DNA from: Tiliqua scincoides
Lineage: Eukaryota; Chordata; Lepidosauria; Squamata; Scincidae
DNA: 64,000 bases
Reading direction: 5' to 3'
Assembly: GCF_035046505.1 (NCBI RefSeq)
Contig: NC_089822.1
Span: forward strand, 102,990,659-103,054,658
Part shown: piece after piece, positions 26,794-40,700 of the stretch
Position numbering within the stretch: position 1 is the first letter of the stretch
Layout of the letters: each line of letters opens with the position of its first letter
Position numbers and translations under genes: made by a program
Notes under the pieces: model-generated
Told to the model about the DNA's origin: nothing
The model's input: the letters and a program-made list of their open reading frames with translations, nothing else
The model's database searches: none

Positions 26794-28559
26794 TAAATTG
26801 GGCCCACTCCTAAACCTTTAGGACCAGTGGCAGTGAAATCACCCAATGCACCCTCAAAGGACAGGCATGCAGTGGAGACCTAAGTTTTAGACATAGCCCC
26901 AGGCCCTCCAACAACCTGGTGCTGTCACTGGCCAAAACACTGATCTTCTATTGATGACGTGAGGCCCATAAATGGATCATGCCCCAACCTAAGGTGAGTT
27001 GCATGAGTAGCCCCACAACTTTTTTCTTCTTCTTGATTATATGTTTTTTAAAAAGAAGAAAAGAACGAGAGAGAGAGAGAGAGAGAGACAGACATGTTAG
27101 ATACAAATTAGTCTAGAGAAGCATAGTGGAGGCTAAAAGTGAATATTGAATCTGAAGCTCTGCAGGAATAATGGCTTGTAGACAGCCTAAGAAAGAACTT
27201 ATATTGTCCTCTCCTTTTGCTTCCTTTAGAATGTAGTTGGGGAAAAAAGTGATGTTCTTTGAGAAATCATAATACAGTACAGTATTAGATATGTTCACAT
27301 AGTGAATTTGCTTTGTTTAACAGGCAGATTGTTTTGCTCAGGTTTGGAAAACTTGGTTATGATTTCTCTCCCTCTTTTCGGCCTCACTTGGAAGGAGGAA
27401 CTCGTTTAAAAGGCTGAAGTTTGTTTTAAATTCCTTCTCAATTTCCATTTACTATTACTGAACTCTTGGAGGACAGTCCTGAGATGAAAAGGCCAGTCCT
27501 GAGATGGCTCCCTTACAAACATACCTGTATGACACTGAACTAAAAAATGTATGGGTGTTTCCAGTTAGCAAATGTGGTCTTTTATTCCTGTATTTGGACA
27601 TTGTTGACCAAGAATTAAAAGGCTTGAACCACCTACACTTGTCTTGGAAGGAAGCCCAGGAGCTAGCAGTGTAAAGGAGGCCTGGCCTGGGTTCAACACT
27701 TATGATATTTGAGTGTGGTTCCTTGTTTTGATGCAGACCATCTGCCTACCTTTGAACCTCTTTTAATCTCTAGGCATCATTTCCTTACCTATACAGTGAT
27801 GGACACCTGTGGACCTCACATATCCTTACTTGCTCGAGTAACCTAGGAAATTAAATGCATTCAGTTCTGAAGTAATGGGGCAGCAGTGACTGATGGGTCC
27901 CTGCTGAGTAGTCCAAAGGCTAGGGGTCATTAAGAGTTGGGACCAAGTAGTAGCATGGCATGCAAATAATCATTCAATAAGCCAGGCATCTGTATCATCA
28001 TCTCAGGCAGAAAGAAGATTCTTACTACACATCTGCACCTGATCAGAAATCTGGGGAAGCAGCCAGGGAGTGGTCTAGTTCTCCTTGCTTCTTGATAGGG
28101 AGAGCCTGGAAACCAGGTTTCCAAATGGTGAGGGCCCAGTGGTCAGTTATACCTTGGTAGAGAACCTTGCATTCTTCATTTATCACATGCCTTTGGGGCA
28201 TGGTGGCTTTTACAAGCCCTCTGCATGTGTTGCTGCTGTTGCTCCTCCACAGGTGGCAATTCAGTGGGCAGTATTGTGCTCATCTGACTTAATCAGTTAC
28301 ATATACTGATTTTTTTAAAAACAAAAACACCCCAAATAACGGAGGAGAGGACGGAAGGAGAGAGACCCAAAAGGAGAAGCAGAAGTGCATGCATAGCAGC
28401 TTGCAGCAAAGAGCTTCGATAAATTAGATATGCTTCCTGTTCCTGTCGCAGTGAGCAGCAACTAGTCTTAACTGTGGAGTTGCCTCTTGTTCTGTTTGCT
28501 TGCCCATACCCACCAACACAGACTTTGCACAGGGGGGGAGGGGGGTTCTGAGGAGATGC

Positions 28560-28725
28560 ATGAAGTTGATGGACAGAGGCAGGGAAGGACTACTCAACGC
28601 TGGAGAAACTTGCAGAGGCAGTAGACACTCGCTTCTACTTCATCAACACTCTTAAAGGAAGCTTCTATTATTATTTTTTTCCACTGCTCTTTGGATTTGA
28701 CTTGCTGCTCCCTGATAATAATGAG
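28560..28725 (+). promoter_or_regulatory. PTPN6: Proposed PTPN6 5'UTR and coding first exon
   Basis: ATGAG|gtaaga at 28721-28725 supplies a start and exactly the phase needed by the exon at 29501, giving MRWFHRD; mammals read MVRWFHRD. A at -3 is a fair Kozak context. ETS-like ttcctgttcctg lies upstream near 28434. The exon's 5' limit is unknown. Confidence 0.5.
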
Positions 28726-31700
28726 GTAAGAGAATGATTGGGAATGCAAATGGAAAATCAACTGTCTTTCTCTGATCATGCCTTCCTTGGAGTACCTATT
28801 CCACATATGCATAGGGGACGTGCGGGTGGAGGAAGACCATTCTGATAGTTGCATCTGACTTCATGGTTTTGGGTGCTGGGGCCAAGACAGAATTAGAAGC
28901 CTTCACTCTCACTGCCTTTCTCCTTTAACAATGTTGGCTAAGGGTTGGTTTCCACATGCATAGAGCTGGAACCTACCTTTTTAAAAAATAAAACTGGTTG
29001 TGTGCCTTTAAAAGTTGCCTGCTACACAGAAATGTAGCAAGTGAAGCTTTCTCTACTCTTTTCTCCCCCTGCTACTATAAGCTTCAAGTGTTACATTTCA
29101 GGGTGCCAGGTGGCTGTGAGAGGCCACAGGTGTGGGGCCAGTGGGAAAGGTAGCAGCCTTCTCTAGTAGTGTACACTGTCTGATTTCTCAACCCTTACTC
29201 CACATACTCAACTGTCAGCTGACTCCATTTAAAAACATTGAGTTTGAAGTGAGGTAAAAAGTTTCTGGCATTCTATCTATGGTGGCTCATTTGTACGTCA
29301 CCATGATGCTGCATTTTTAAATGGTAAACATGCATGTGTGAATTACTGCTTAGCTAGAAGGGGGTTCTCATCCTCCTTGGATTGTGGTTTTAGTCTTGTG
29401 GGCATCCTCCCCTGGAGAACCTGCTTGTGTGTCCTTTCTCCAGTCCTTACTGTTTCTCTCTCTACTATATTCTCCCTTTTTACTCTCTCACTCTAAGCAG
29501 GTGGTTTCATCGTGACCTGAGTGGTATAGATGCTGAGGCCTTACTCAAAGCACGAGGAATTCATGGCAGTTTTCTGGCTCGTCCCAGTAAGAAGAACAAG
29601 GGGGATTTTTCCCTTTCTGTCAGGTAATTGGCCAGTGTCTTTCTCTGTGCCCATTGGCAATGTCCTCTTACTGGAATTCTTTGCTGTCTGTTCATCCTTG
29701 TAGTCTGAACTTCTAATAAATAAACTTACCCTACAGATATACAGATATATAAATCCTCTCTGTGATTTATGGGTTCGAACTTTGTGTTCAGTAAAACTCT
29801 GAGGCACAATGAAGTAGGGGCTCCAAGGACTAGATTGGAAAAAAGTTGGGGGAATGTAGGGTGAATAGATGAACTAGGTGACGACACCAGTGGGTTCTTC
29901 AGAGCTTGCTGTTTTAGACCTGCAATTGCCAATTCTTTAAACCAAACATGGTAACTGGACAGGGGCCTGGCTATGAGTAGAACCTTCTAGTTCAGTGTGA
30001 GTTCAGGTAAGGTCCAGAGGTACAGCCCAAACATATATATATTTTTTGTGGGTCTGGGGATACTCCATGAGTTTTTTTAGTGAGTTTGTGGGTAGAGCTC
30101 ACTGCAAAAGCTGCCTGTTACATCTTTAAAAAAAAGGGGGGGGGGGAATATGGCCTTACTTTTCTGGCAATAGACCACAAGCCTGCCCACAAACATAAAA
30201 CCCATCCAGGCCAGAATTTTTTTTCCTGGTTAGTTAGCTACACTGTTTCTGCTCCAACTTCCAAGCATGTCTTCAGGTTGACTTATTCTAGGGAGGTAAC
30301 AGAAGTTGTCTGCCACTGGTCTCAGACTGTGTGTCTTCCCTTGGGGGACTTCCTTCAACAGTTTCTTTCAGCTGTCTTGCACTGGGGTTTGCTTCCACCT
30401 CTCTAGTTCCTCTCCCAGAATTGACTCCTCCTAGCTAGCTAGTGATGCCTACATCCTCCTGCCCCACCCCTGGGAAATTTAACTAGTCTCATCAACTCCT
30501 TTGGCATCCTGCAAAATTCCTTAGGTGCTTCACCTGAGGAAGAACCCCCGAGGTTTGCATCAAATTTCACTTCAAATGAACATTTCCATGTGACCATTCA
30601 AATTCCACAGGTCCCTGCTCCACCTTGGAACTCTCATGTTTGCTTCAGAAGGAGAGAATGCTCATGAATGACAGCTGGAATAGTGGAAGTGAATTCTGTA
30701 AAGTAGCCCACTCACACCATGTATTTAATTTGGGTGCTTCAAAATTGTCTCTGTCACTGTTCTTTGAAAGTTAACTGCTGCAGCTCACACATATTTTGGG
30801 TCTGAACTTTGGTTCTGAAAAAATAACATGTTGAGGCCCTGATGAGCGCAAGCTCCAGTTCACCTGTTCCTATAACCTCGGGCCACGGTTCTGGAACTTG
30901 CAGAGTTCAGAGAGAAGGGAGTCTCATTGTGTGCATGTGTGTGTCCCACTTCCATTTTATAGTGTCATAATCCTTTCTTGACTAAATGCTTCTGCTTTTC
31001 CTTGCAGAGTGGGTGATCAGGTAACCCACATCCGTATTCAAAATACTGGAGATTTTTATGACCTCTATGGAGGAGAGAAATTTGCCACACTGTCAGAACT
31101 GGTGGAATATTACACACAGCAGCAGGGATCACTGCAAGATAAAGATGGCACCATCATAGACTTGAGGTATCCACTGAACTGCTCCGATCCCACGGCAGAG
31201 AGGTATGTAGAATCTGTAATAAGGTACTCTTTCCTCCTTCAAACCTCATCTTCTGTTCCTTAAAGTGCTGGTTCTGATGGCTCAGATTCTGAGAAATCTC
31301 CCCTTCCCCATTAATTTTTTTACCCTTGAGCCTTTCAGGATCCCTAAGGCAGGGGGTATAGTTTTACAATCTGTGTATCAGCACGTGGAGTTTCAATGTT
31401 ACTCTGAATTATATTTGGAAACTGGATTTCCTCTTCTGTTTCACTGACTTGCTATTTTTGGCTTGCTGTTAAACATGAAAACTGTGGTGTAGTTAAGACT
31501 CCAAGATCTAGCCTTAAATAAGATAGTGCAGGTCAATCTATCTGTACACAGATAAGCTTTGATCTTTGCCTGCCATCCTGGCAGCCTGATTGGAGACATT
31601 TTCCCCGCCTCTGTTGGCAAATGTTGTCACTAGCACACAACTTCTGTTATCCAAGTAGGTGGCTCCTCTAAATGCATTCTGGTTTGCATGGAAGTGGATG

Positions 31701-34700
31701 GATGGAGGTGATCAACCACCCACAAAGGGTAGCCAGGTTCCCCCACCCCAGATCAGGCCTGGGATCTCCTAGCAGGGGGATCAATATGTTTGTTCTCTGC
31801 TATTGTTTTTGCATCCAAAATGCAGCAGTTGGTCAGGGAACCTGCTGCTTCCTCCCTTGCGGTTGGAAAGTTCTACCCTCCAGGCACTTACGAAAGCTCT
31901 TTAGCTCTCTTCTCCCTCCCTCCTCCCCCCCCCCCAAGATTTTCCATCACGTGGCTTCCTCTCAGCTGGGTCTGCTGAGTTTAACTGTTTCCTCCCTGCT
32001 GTAGTGGAGGCCCACTCAGTAACTTCCAGTCCTGGTCACTTTGGGAGCTTAAAATTGTGAGAATGGCAACTCTATCATTTCTGTGTCTTATTGTTTTCAG
32101 AGATCACCTGTTTTCAGGTATTCTTGTTTTCAGACTTAAGGGCATCAGGAGCCTGAAACATTATCTAAGGGTCATTAAACATGCTCATTTGTCTGTAATC
32201 TAAATCAGGCCTGTGCAATTTGTTGCATACTGAGCTGAATGCAGCCCATCCAGGGTGACCAAATACAATGGAGGACAGAGTGCCTATACCAGTGTTTCTC
32301 AAGCTGTGGGTCGGGACCCACTAGGTGGGTTGCAAGCCAATTTCAGGTGGATCCCCATTCATTTCAATATTTTATTTTTAATCTATTAGACTTGATGCTC
32401 CCATGGTATGTGACTGCATTTGGGGAAATGTTACAGACCTGTACTTTGAACAAGCAACTATGTATATTCTTTTAACAATGATGGTCAATGGGACTTACTC
32501 CTGGGTAAGTGTGGGTAGGATTATAGCCTAGGATTGTTAAAAATGTTCCTGCTTGATGATGTTACTTCCGGTCACGATATCACTTCCAGTAGGTCCTGAC
32601 AGATTCTCATTCTAAAATGTGGGTCCTGGTGCTAAATATGTGACAACCACTGGCCTATACCTTTAACCATTGTAGAGAAGAGGGAATTTTGGCAGGTGCG
32701 GCTCAACATGGAAGGGCTTGAAAAGCTGCAGTTGCCAAAATACCCTCTCCTCTAAAAAGCTAAAGGTATAGTATAGACACTCTGTCCTCCACTGCATCTG
32801 GTCACCCTGAGCCCACCACACCTTGTAGGTGTGATGACAACCCCCCTGTGTTTGCAGTCTCCCAGGAAGGAAGAATGCTTGAGTATTGGGAGTGTTTGGA
32901 CAGACAAAAGAGAGTATTTCTTTACCCAATGTGTAATTAGTCTGTGGAACTCCTTGCCACAGGAAGTAGTGATGACATCTTGCCTAGATGCCTTTAAGAG
33001 GGATTGGACAAATTTCTGGAGGAAAAGTTTATCACAGTTTACAAATTATGGTAGGTATGTACAAGCTCCTAGTTTCAGAGGTAGGCTGCCTCTGATTGCC
33101 AGATGCAGGGGAGGGCACCAGGATGCAGGTTGTGTCTGTTTTCTTGTGTGCTCCTTGAAGCATTTGGTGGGCCACTGTGAGATACAGGAAGCTGGACTAG
33201 ATGGGCCGTTGGCCTGATCCAGCTGGGCTTTTGTGGTGTTCTTAAGTTCCTGGTGGGCTTCCAGATTTGGGTCAAACTGTGTTCAGCTTGGTGGGCTGCA
33301 AATTGCAGTGGCCTGATCTTGTGTGTGTTAGTTCCTGAATTGGGAATAAAGAAGAGCCAGAATGAGATAATCTCTTGGGCCAGAATGAGATAATCTCGCT
33401 TGTCTGGTTTTGTCTGATCATGGTTAAGACCAGGCTGGTGGAGATAGTAACCTGGTCATTGTGATGTCCTCTTGTTTGCATTAAAGCCAGCAGTAAGTAA
33501 TGATTTTGTTTCCCTGTCTGGAAAAAAAAGAATAAAATAACTCATTTGAAGACTTCAGCACACTTGATTGAGATGTTTCAAAGAAAATTCAACACCAATC
33601 ACAGTGTCCTCTTTGCAGGAGACTAGAAGAGTGGTCTCTAAACTGCGGGCTGCTGTGCGCCAAGATTCTCCATCCAGGCATGGTGTGGCATGATGGTGCT
33701 GAAACCTTACCGTTCTGCAGGGCCTCTGAGAGGAATTTTATCAGGGGGTACAAAGTTTCTTCTGGGACCCTTCCCAAAGAGGAAGGGGGTAATGGGAGCA
33801 GGCAGAACAGGGGGCAAAATAGGGCAGGGTGAGGGTGCTGACAACCAGAATAGTCTTTGGAGCCCAGGTTTGTCCAGCCATGTGGCTTTGGCAGCTAGAT
33901 AAAGTAATATGGAAACTCAAACACACTCCTAAGTCTCTCTAAAATCTTTGAAATACAGAAAATCCATTGCCGAAAATTAGCATTGTCATAGTTAGGCTCG
34001 CACTAGAATAGACAGTGTGCTGTGTACACCAAAATGAACTTCTGCAGCAGCTGTAGCTCTGCAACGGTGTCCCTGAACCCCTATACGCTCCTTCATGGTT
34101 ATGGGATCCACAAACCTAAAAGCTACTGTAGCAGGCCAGTTTCCTCCCAGATTTGACATTATGTTAGAGAGGTTCATGGATGCATTCCTGGGCCTGGGGC
34201 ATATGGCTTGCTGCAGCGGTTGCCACTTCAGGCCTGTGGTTGTGCCCCCAGCATCATGTGCAGGCAGCGAGTTTGGGTGAGATTGGAAAACACAAGATCC
34301 CAAGAACTTTCTGGGCCCCCTCCTTTGGTTCCTGGGCCCCCTTTCTGGCGCTGGCCCTGGGTACAATTTGCCCCTTTTACCCCCCCCCCCTTTCTAGGCC
34401 CTGCTGTTCTGCACTGCAGCCAATGTTTATCACCACTGACCTTCACAGAGACTCGTGCCAGGCAGCTGCTTCTGCTGCCTCTTGCTTCAGAAAGCTGTGT
34501 GCCCCAATGTCCCTGTGGAAGCTGCCACCATTGCACCATGCCTGGACTGAGAATCTTGGAGCACTGGATTCGGCCCACAGGCTGGAGTTTGGCAGCTCCT
34601 GAACTAGAGGATCAAGATATCCATTGCCAGAGGTTGCAGATAGACTTGTTAACCCGCTAGTAATTTAACCAGGGAAAACGTGTTAGGAAAAACCAGACCT

Positions 34701-37700
34701 TCACATTCTGTCAAACTATGCCTGTGACCCACCTGTTTCTGCTCTGGTTTTATCCTTGACCTTCCCAGCTCCTCCAGGCTTTGCCTTTGCTCACTTACTA
34801 GCCTTGCCCAGGGAGCCTGTTTTTTGAAACTCAAAATTGACGTCCCTAATTATAGCTAAAATAGGCCAGGTGCATTGTTGTTGTAAAATCATAACTGCAA
34901 ACATATGAAAATAAAAACGAGGTAGCTTGCTGCCCCTCCTCCTAATATTTACTTTTTTAGTTTCCTTTTACTGTAACATGCCAGAACTAAAATAGCCACA
35001 AAAAGCAAGTGTGATTAAAGCTTGCTGTCCTATTTAAATCCAGAGAGAGCATTTTTAGGCTTTTTGGTCAGACCAGATGAAACGTGACTGTCAAAATAAG
35101 TAACGTGAGTTGTATTTTTACTTGACAAATTTGTCGGGTTAAAATAATACAAGTTCCTCAGAATCAATCAAGCAAAAAAATCAAGAGGAAAAAACGGTTG
35201 AGGTGCAAAATGTTACTATAGCGGGCCCCACTTTCAAGAGGGCATTCAGTTGGCTTGAATTTTAGGGGATTGGTAGCAGTTCTGACAGAAAGTCCCTCTC
35301 CAGTCCTTATGCTCTGTGTCTTTGAGGCCATGCTGATCCCCACTAGTCCACTCTGGTGTCTAGCAGAGTGAGCTCTGCCTGCTTTCTGTGACATCTTGAG
35401 AGAGAGAGGGTATGTGCCTCTTCCAGTTTTCCTTCTGCTCTTCCTCTTTCCCCTTAACTGTTGGTTCTTCAGTGTATCCTATTTCTGATGCTGGACATAT
35501 TACAGCTCTCAGACTGTGAGCTGTTCATTGTGTAATGAAAAGAAAATTAACTATGTGTCATGCTGTGCTGTTTAAAAAATTAAAAGAATGGCAGGCAACA
35601 GTGGTGAGGAAGGAACATTCTATGGTATGTGTCCAGGCTCCTTGAGGGATATTGGAGGGCTGTGGAGACTGGAGACAGAACCTCTGGCTCCATTCAAAAT
35701 TACTGACTCCACAACTTTGACTCCCCAACATCTGCTTTTAGAAGGATCTGGCTGGCAGACCTGGGGAAGACCTTGACTGAGAGCTGCTGCCAGTCAAATA
35801 CTGGACTAGATGGACCAGTGATCTGATTCAGATTAAGGAGGCGTTGTATGTTCGTTTATGACCTGCCTGAGCAGGATGGTCTTGAAATAAATATCTAAGC
35901 ATTTCTTATGCAGGCTAGACAGACAAAATTACATCTTTCTGCAGCAGCTTTTAAAGGAAAACAAAACTGGGTGAAAAACATCATGAAACTGTCATGCTGT
36001 TATTATACATGACAACCATGAGGATTCTGGGAGAAAACCCTGTGCTGAACGCCCCGTGGTGTTCTTGCCTGCTCACTGATATGCACTACCTTTACCATTA
36101 GTACTGAGGATTCCCTAATGCCACCCCTTCCAGTTCCCTAATGCCACCCCTGCCAGATTGCTGCTTGCCTCACCACATACTGTGGAGCTACTGTATGTGA
36201 TGCACAGCACACGTAATGCACGCCATTTTTTTTAAAGGTAAGTGGTTCTGGGAAATGGGAATTTGGAAAGGAGAAACAGTGAGGAGCAGGGAGTCATGTA
36301 GCCATTTCCATACCCTAGGTTTCTCTGCTCAGATTCTCCCACTGCAAGCTGCTCTTTCCTCCTTGAGGCTCAAAATGTGTGCTTCTGCGTCACATGTTAG
36401 TCTCTGACCATGAAATGTGATAAAGTGCACATTCATTTTCCCTGAGGGAAAATATACTGAGACATACCTGAATTTCCCCTTGGGTGGGGCTCACTTAATG
36501 AAAATCCTATCAAAAACATAGTTGGTTGGCTCACCACAGTGTCTTGGAGATGCATTCATAGCAGACAAGGACCCAACTTGTTGGGTTTTCTCCACTATGA
36601 CAGCTGTTGGGATTTTGTGACAAGAGAGAGTCCTGGGTAGCAGTGGTGTCACTAGGGGTGTGTGGGCTCCACTGGGTGACGCGCACAGAGAGGTGACACC
36701 ACTACTCATCAAAGTTTTTTAAATCATGGTGCTTTTGAATAATACCATCATGTTATATATCAATTGATGCGTATTTTCATGCAGAATGCAATGAAAGAAA
36801 CCACGTTGAAATATGTCTATTCAATCAAAATTTATAGCCAAAAACATTCAGCAGGGGCAGGGCAATGGTACATCACCATGCCCTCTGCCCAGGGCATTGC
36901 CCTGCCCGCTGTATGGGAGGAAGGCCATCATAGAGGTGACATGCCAGCCTCCCGTACAGGATGATGCAAACCCTAATGACGCCACTACTGAGTAGAGCAT
37001 GATGGATGTGGGGAGGAGGCAGACTGAATGACGAATGCGCTCCTCAAGCCAAGTAGAAAATAGCCTGCCTCCTGAATCTAGCTCCTCTTTCTGATGTTTT
37101 ATTTCTTTGTCTGGAACTTCAGAACAAAACCTGAATTTGGTAACCTTGGTTTAGCGCTGCTAGATGAATAGGGAGGTTGAGACTCATTTTGTGAGGCGTG
37201 TGCTTTGAAACAAAAAAGATGAGGGTGACGGTGGAGAGAGAAGCAAATTGCCATGCACGTTTTTTAGTTTCCTTTTTTCTAAAACAAAAAAAGGCAAGTG
37301 AACTACACTACACAAGCAGTTAGAAGTGTGTAAAGGGCAGAAATGACACATCTCACAAAAACGGCCTGTGCATAGGGATGTAATTGAGGGGGAGCAGTGC
37401 CCTTCGGTTACTTGTACAAGGAACGTCGCCTACAGGAGCACACAGTGCTGTCTTGGAAACTTTTTTAAAGGATTTTATTGGAGAAGAAGCATCAGCAGGA
37501 GGCAAACTGAAAAAAAATTTGCCTCAAGGCATTCATTAATATATTTTCCAAGTCTACTTGAGTTTGTAAGTCAAGTTCAATAGGACTTAGTCCCAGGTAA
37601 ATGCATAGGATTGTAGCTTTCATGTTACCTGAGTTACATACTCAAGTCCTATTGAACACAAATGGGACTTGCTTCTGAGTCAACATGCGTAGGCTGGTAG

Positions 37701-40700
37701 TCTAATATACCTCTTACATTTTTAATTCAGTTTTTATATATTTTAAATGATTTCAACCCACTTCAAAGTCTGCGATAAGATGGAGATTGAAATGACACAT
37801 ACGTACGTTTCAAAGCAAGAACATGTGGCAAGAGAAGGGCAAATTCTCATGAATGAAGTTAAAGATAAAGTTGACGTTTTTGTGTGTGTGATGGTTTTAA
37901 TGGGATGCGGCTGTAGGAGTGTTGTTAAAAGCTCCTGCACATTAAAATTTACTGCTGCTTGTGTGGGATACTTGAAGTGTGTCTCTTAGTGGTAGTTTAA
38001 CAGGAAATCAAGTGGTTACCACCTTATAGTAAGTGTGAGATTCTACACTTGGCCATGCAGCAAATCACCTTACCACCTCCCCACTGGTTGGAGTAATGAC
38101 CTTGACCTCCAGCAGCAGCCAGGACTCTGACATAGAGGGAGAGGAACCATCCAGGTCAGGAGAGAAGAGCAACTCTAGACAATCAAGATTCCCTGAAACA
38201 TGAGATTTTCCAACTGCCATCCCAGAGATGGTGCACACTGAGCTGGATTTCTCCAAGGAACTGCCTCCTCCACATTATGGGGCTTGCGCTCTCCAGTAGT
38301 GGTCTAGGTCAAATTGGAATTGTAGTGGTCTGGGTCTTGTTGGAATTGTCTTCTGGACCAAGGATTAGCACTTTAAGGCTCTCCGCTGTTCAGGAAGGGG
38401 ACTGAGGTGGTGGGAGCAGTGATTGTGATCTGGAGGAATATAAGGGTTTACCTGGAGCTGAGACTGTTGGAGGTCTGCTTCCCCATCCTGAAAGATGAAC
38501 TGGTATTCTGGGCTCTTGATTTTGGACTATATTCTGCCTAATTGTATTCTCTCTTATTATGTACTGCGATCTTGATCATGGATTAGTTGGTTCCCTCTCT
38601 ATCAGTCCCAGACTGGCTTCCTCATAGTCTCTGCTTTACTCAGGTCTGTACAGCATGATGACTTGGGGTAGAAGTCATAGCAACCCAGTCCATTACCTGG
38701 TTAAACTGGGGTATTTGAATTTGTCCATTTTGTTCCACTGTCAATAGGACTAAACCAAATTAAACTGAAATACGTTGTTGTTGTTGTTGTTGTTGGCAAC
38801 CTTCAGTCTCAAAAGACTATGGTATCGCGCTCTGAATGGTGATTCTGGAACAGCGTCTAGTGTGGCTGAAAAGGCCAATTCGGGAGTGACAATCCCTTCC
38901 ACACCGGGAGCAAGTGCAGTCTGTCCCTGGTCTGTCTCCCTGGCTATGGGCCTTCCTTCTTTGCCTCTTTGCCTGAGACTGTTGGCCAAGTGTCCCTTCA
39001 AACTGGGAAAGGCCATGCTGCACAGCCTGCCTCCAAGCGGGCTGCTCAGAGGCCAGAGTTTCCCACTTGTTGAGGTCCATCCCTAAGGCCTTCAGATCTC
39101 TCTTGCAGATGTCCTTGTATCGCAGCTGTGGTCTACCTGTAGGGCGCTTTCCTTGCACGAGTTCTCCATAGAGGAGATCCTTTGGGATCCGGCCATCATC
39201 CATTCTCACGACATGACCGAGCCAACGCAGGCGTCTCTGTTTCAGCAGTGCATACATGCTAGGGAATCCAGCACGTTCCAGGACTGTGTTTGGAACTTTG
39301 TCCTGCCAGGTGATGCCGAGGATGCATCGGAGGCAGCGCATGTGGAAAGCGTTCAGTTTCCTCTCCTGTTGTGAGCGAAGAGTCTATGACTCGCTGCAGT
39401 ACAGAAGTGTACTCAGGACACAAGCTCTGTAGACCTGGATCTTGGTATGTTCCGTCAGCTTCTTGTTGGACCAGACTCTCTTTGTGAGTCTGGAAAACTT
39501 GGTAGCTGCTTTACCGATGCGCTTGTTTAGCTCGGTATTGAGAGAAAGAGCGTCGGAGATCGTTGAGCCAAGGTACACAAAGTCATGGACAACCTCCAGT
39601 TGGGGTGCATATGTCCTTGTGTGACATAGACAGGAGTTGTAGTGCATATGTACACAGTAGGCAAGCCCAACTTCTCCCTGTGTTCATAATGTCAAGAATA
39701 GCCTGCCAACCAGTGAATTGTTTTGCTTTTCCCAATGGTGGTGTCTGCCTCTTAAACTGCATACAACTTTTAAAAACTTGATTGACACTTGCTCCTAGAA
39801 ACCCCATCCCCAGGTCTTCTTCTTCTCTTTCCTTCTCTGACCTCACCTTTCTCCCCAGGTGGTACCATGGGCATCTTTCTGGTCCAGCAGCTGAGACCTT
39901 ACTACAGGCCAAGGCTACACCCTGGACTTTCTTGGTACGCGAGAGCCTCAGCAAGCCTGGTGATTTTGTGCTGTCTGTCCTGACTGACCTGCCTAAATCT
40001 GGGACTGATGCTACTCCAGCTGGAGCCACCAGCACCCCCAAAGAACGACTCAAAGTCACTCATGTCAAAGTCATATGTGAGGTGAGAGCTGGGGTTGAGG
40101 TGTAGGGCAGGGAGGCAGTAAACATCTTCTTCCAGGAGAGACTGCAAAGTCCTTTCAGCTGGCATCACTTCCTCTATCATTGCCTCATGCTAAGTGACCA
40201 TCTGGAATCCTGGAAATCTTATTTGTTATTACATGTATTCCACCCTGCTTGGGGCAGCATTGTAGTTTCTTCTCGGCTTTCTATTTTATCTTAACAACCT
40301 ACCTGTGAGATAGCTTACCCAGAGTGTGACTGGCCTGAGCATAACCAGTGAATGCAAAGGCTGAGTGGGGATTTGAACCTATGCCTCCCCAGTCTAAGTC
40401 CAGTGCTCTAACCCAGTGGTTCCCAAACTTTTTAGCACCGGGACCCACTTTTTTAAACAGCACTCTATCGGGACCCACCTAGGTTTACCAGGCTTTTAAA
40501 AGAGGAGATCTGGGAAGCAATAATTATTTATAATAAGTATTTGAGGGGTTTTTCTAGTTATCTCCCTATATTCACACATGTTGCAAATGGCAGGAGCTGA
40601 GCTTTTTGCAGGGTAATTAGAAGCTACAATACCTGATTTTTTTGAATAACCTCAGGGCTTGAGGCAATTACTTATCTGAACTTTCCATCACCCTTTGGAA

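Larger units (their letters stand above)
18041..28600. other. Intergenic C12orf57 to PTPN6, repeat-rich
   Basis: Ten kb with hAT elements (18606-19853, 20499-20956, 23016-23378), foldback MITEs (21021-21183, 25892-26049, 26590-26793), a 5S-headed SINE (23764-23880), GT/GA microsatellites, and tandem duplications at 25277-25323 (aacatagcaagaaattctg, twice) and 25430-25540. A possible distal PTPN6 exon lies near 21.9-22.0 kb. No coding gene is supported. Confidence 0.6.
31203..39858 (+). other. PTPN6 intron between N-SH2 and C-SH2 exons (8.7 kb)
   Basis: It contains a hAT nested in a MITE (32251-32809), a LINE tail (32862-33245), a long hAT-like element (33630-34602), a SINE fragment (35610-35860), a short hAT (36641-36987), MITE pieces near 37560-37710 and a LINE with coding remnants (38775-39655). 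No host exon was seen. Confidence 0.7.

Noticed and set aside
28121-28128. ATGGTGAG as a possible PTPN6 MVR start
   Set aside because: No GT donor follows ATGGTGAG; splitting as ATG|GTGAGG gives the wrong phase for the exon at 29501.
34180-34660. 140- and 150-residue plus-strand ORFs
   Set aside because: They lie mostly in the hAT-like element 33630-34602, overlap each other in different frames and show no transposase motifs.
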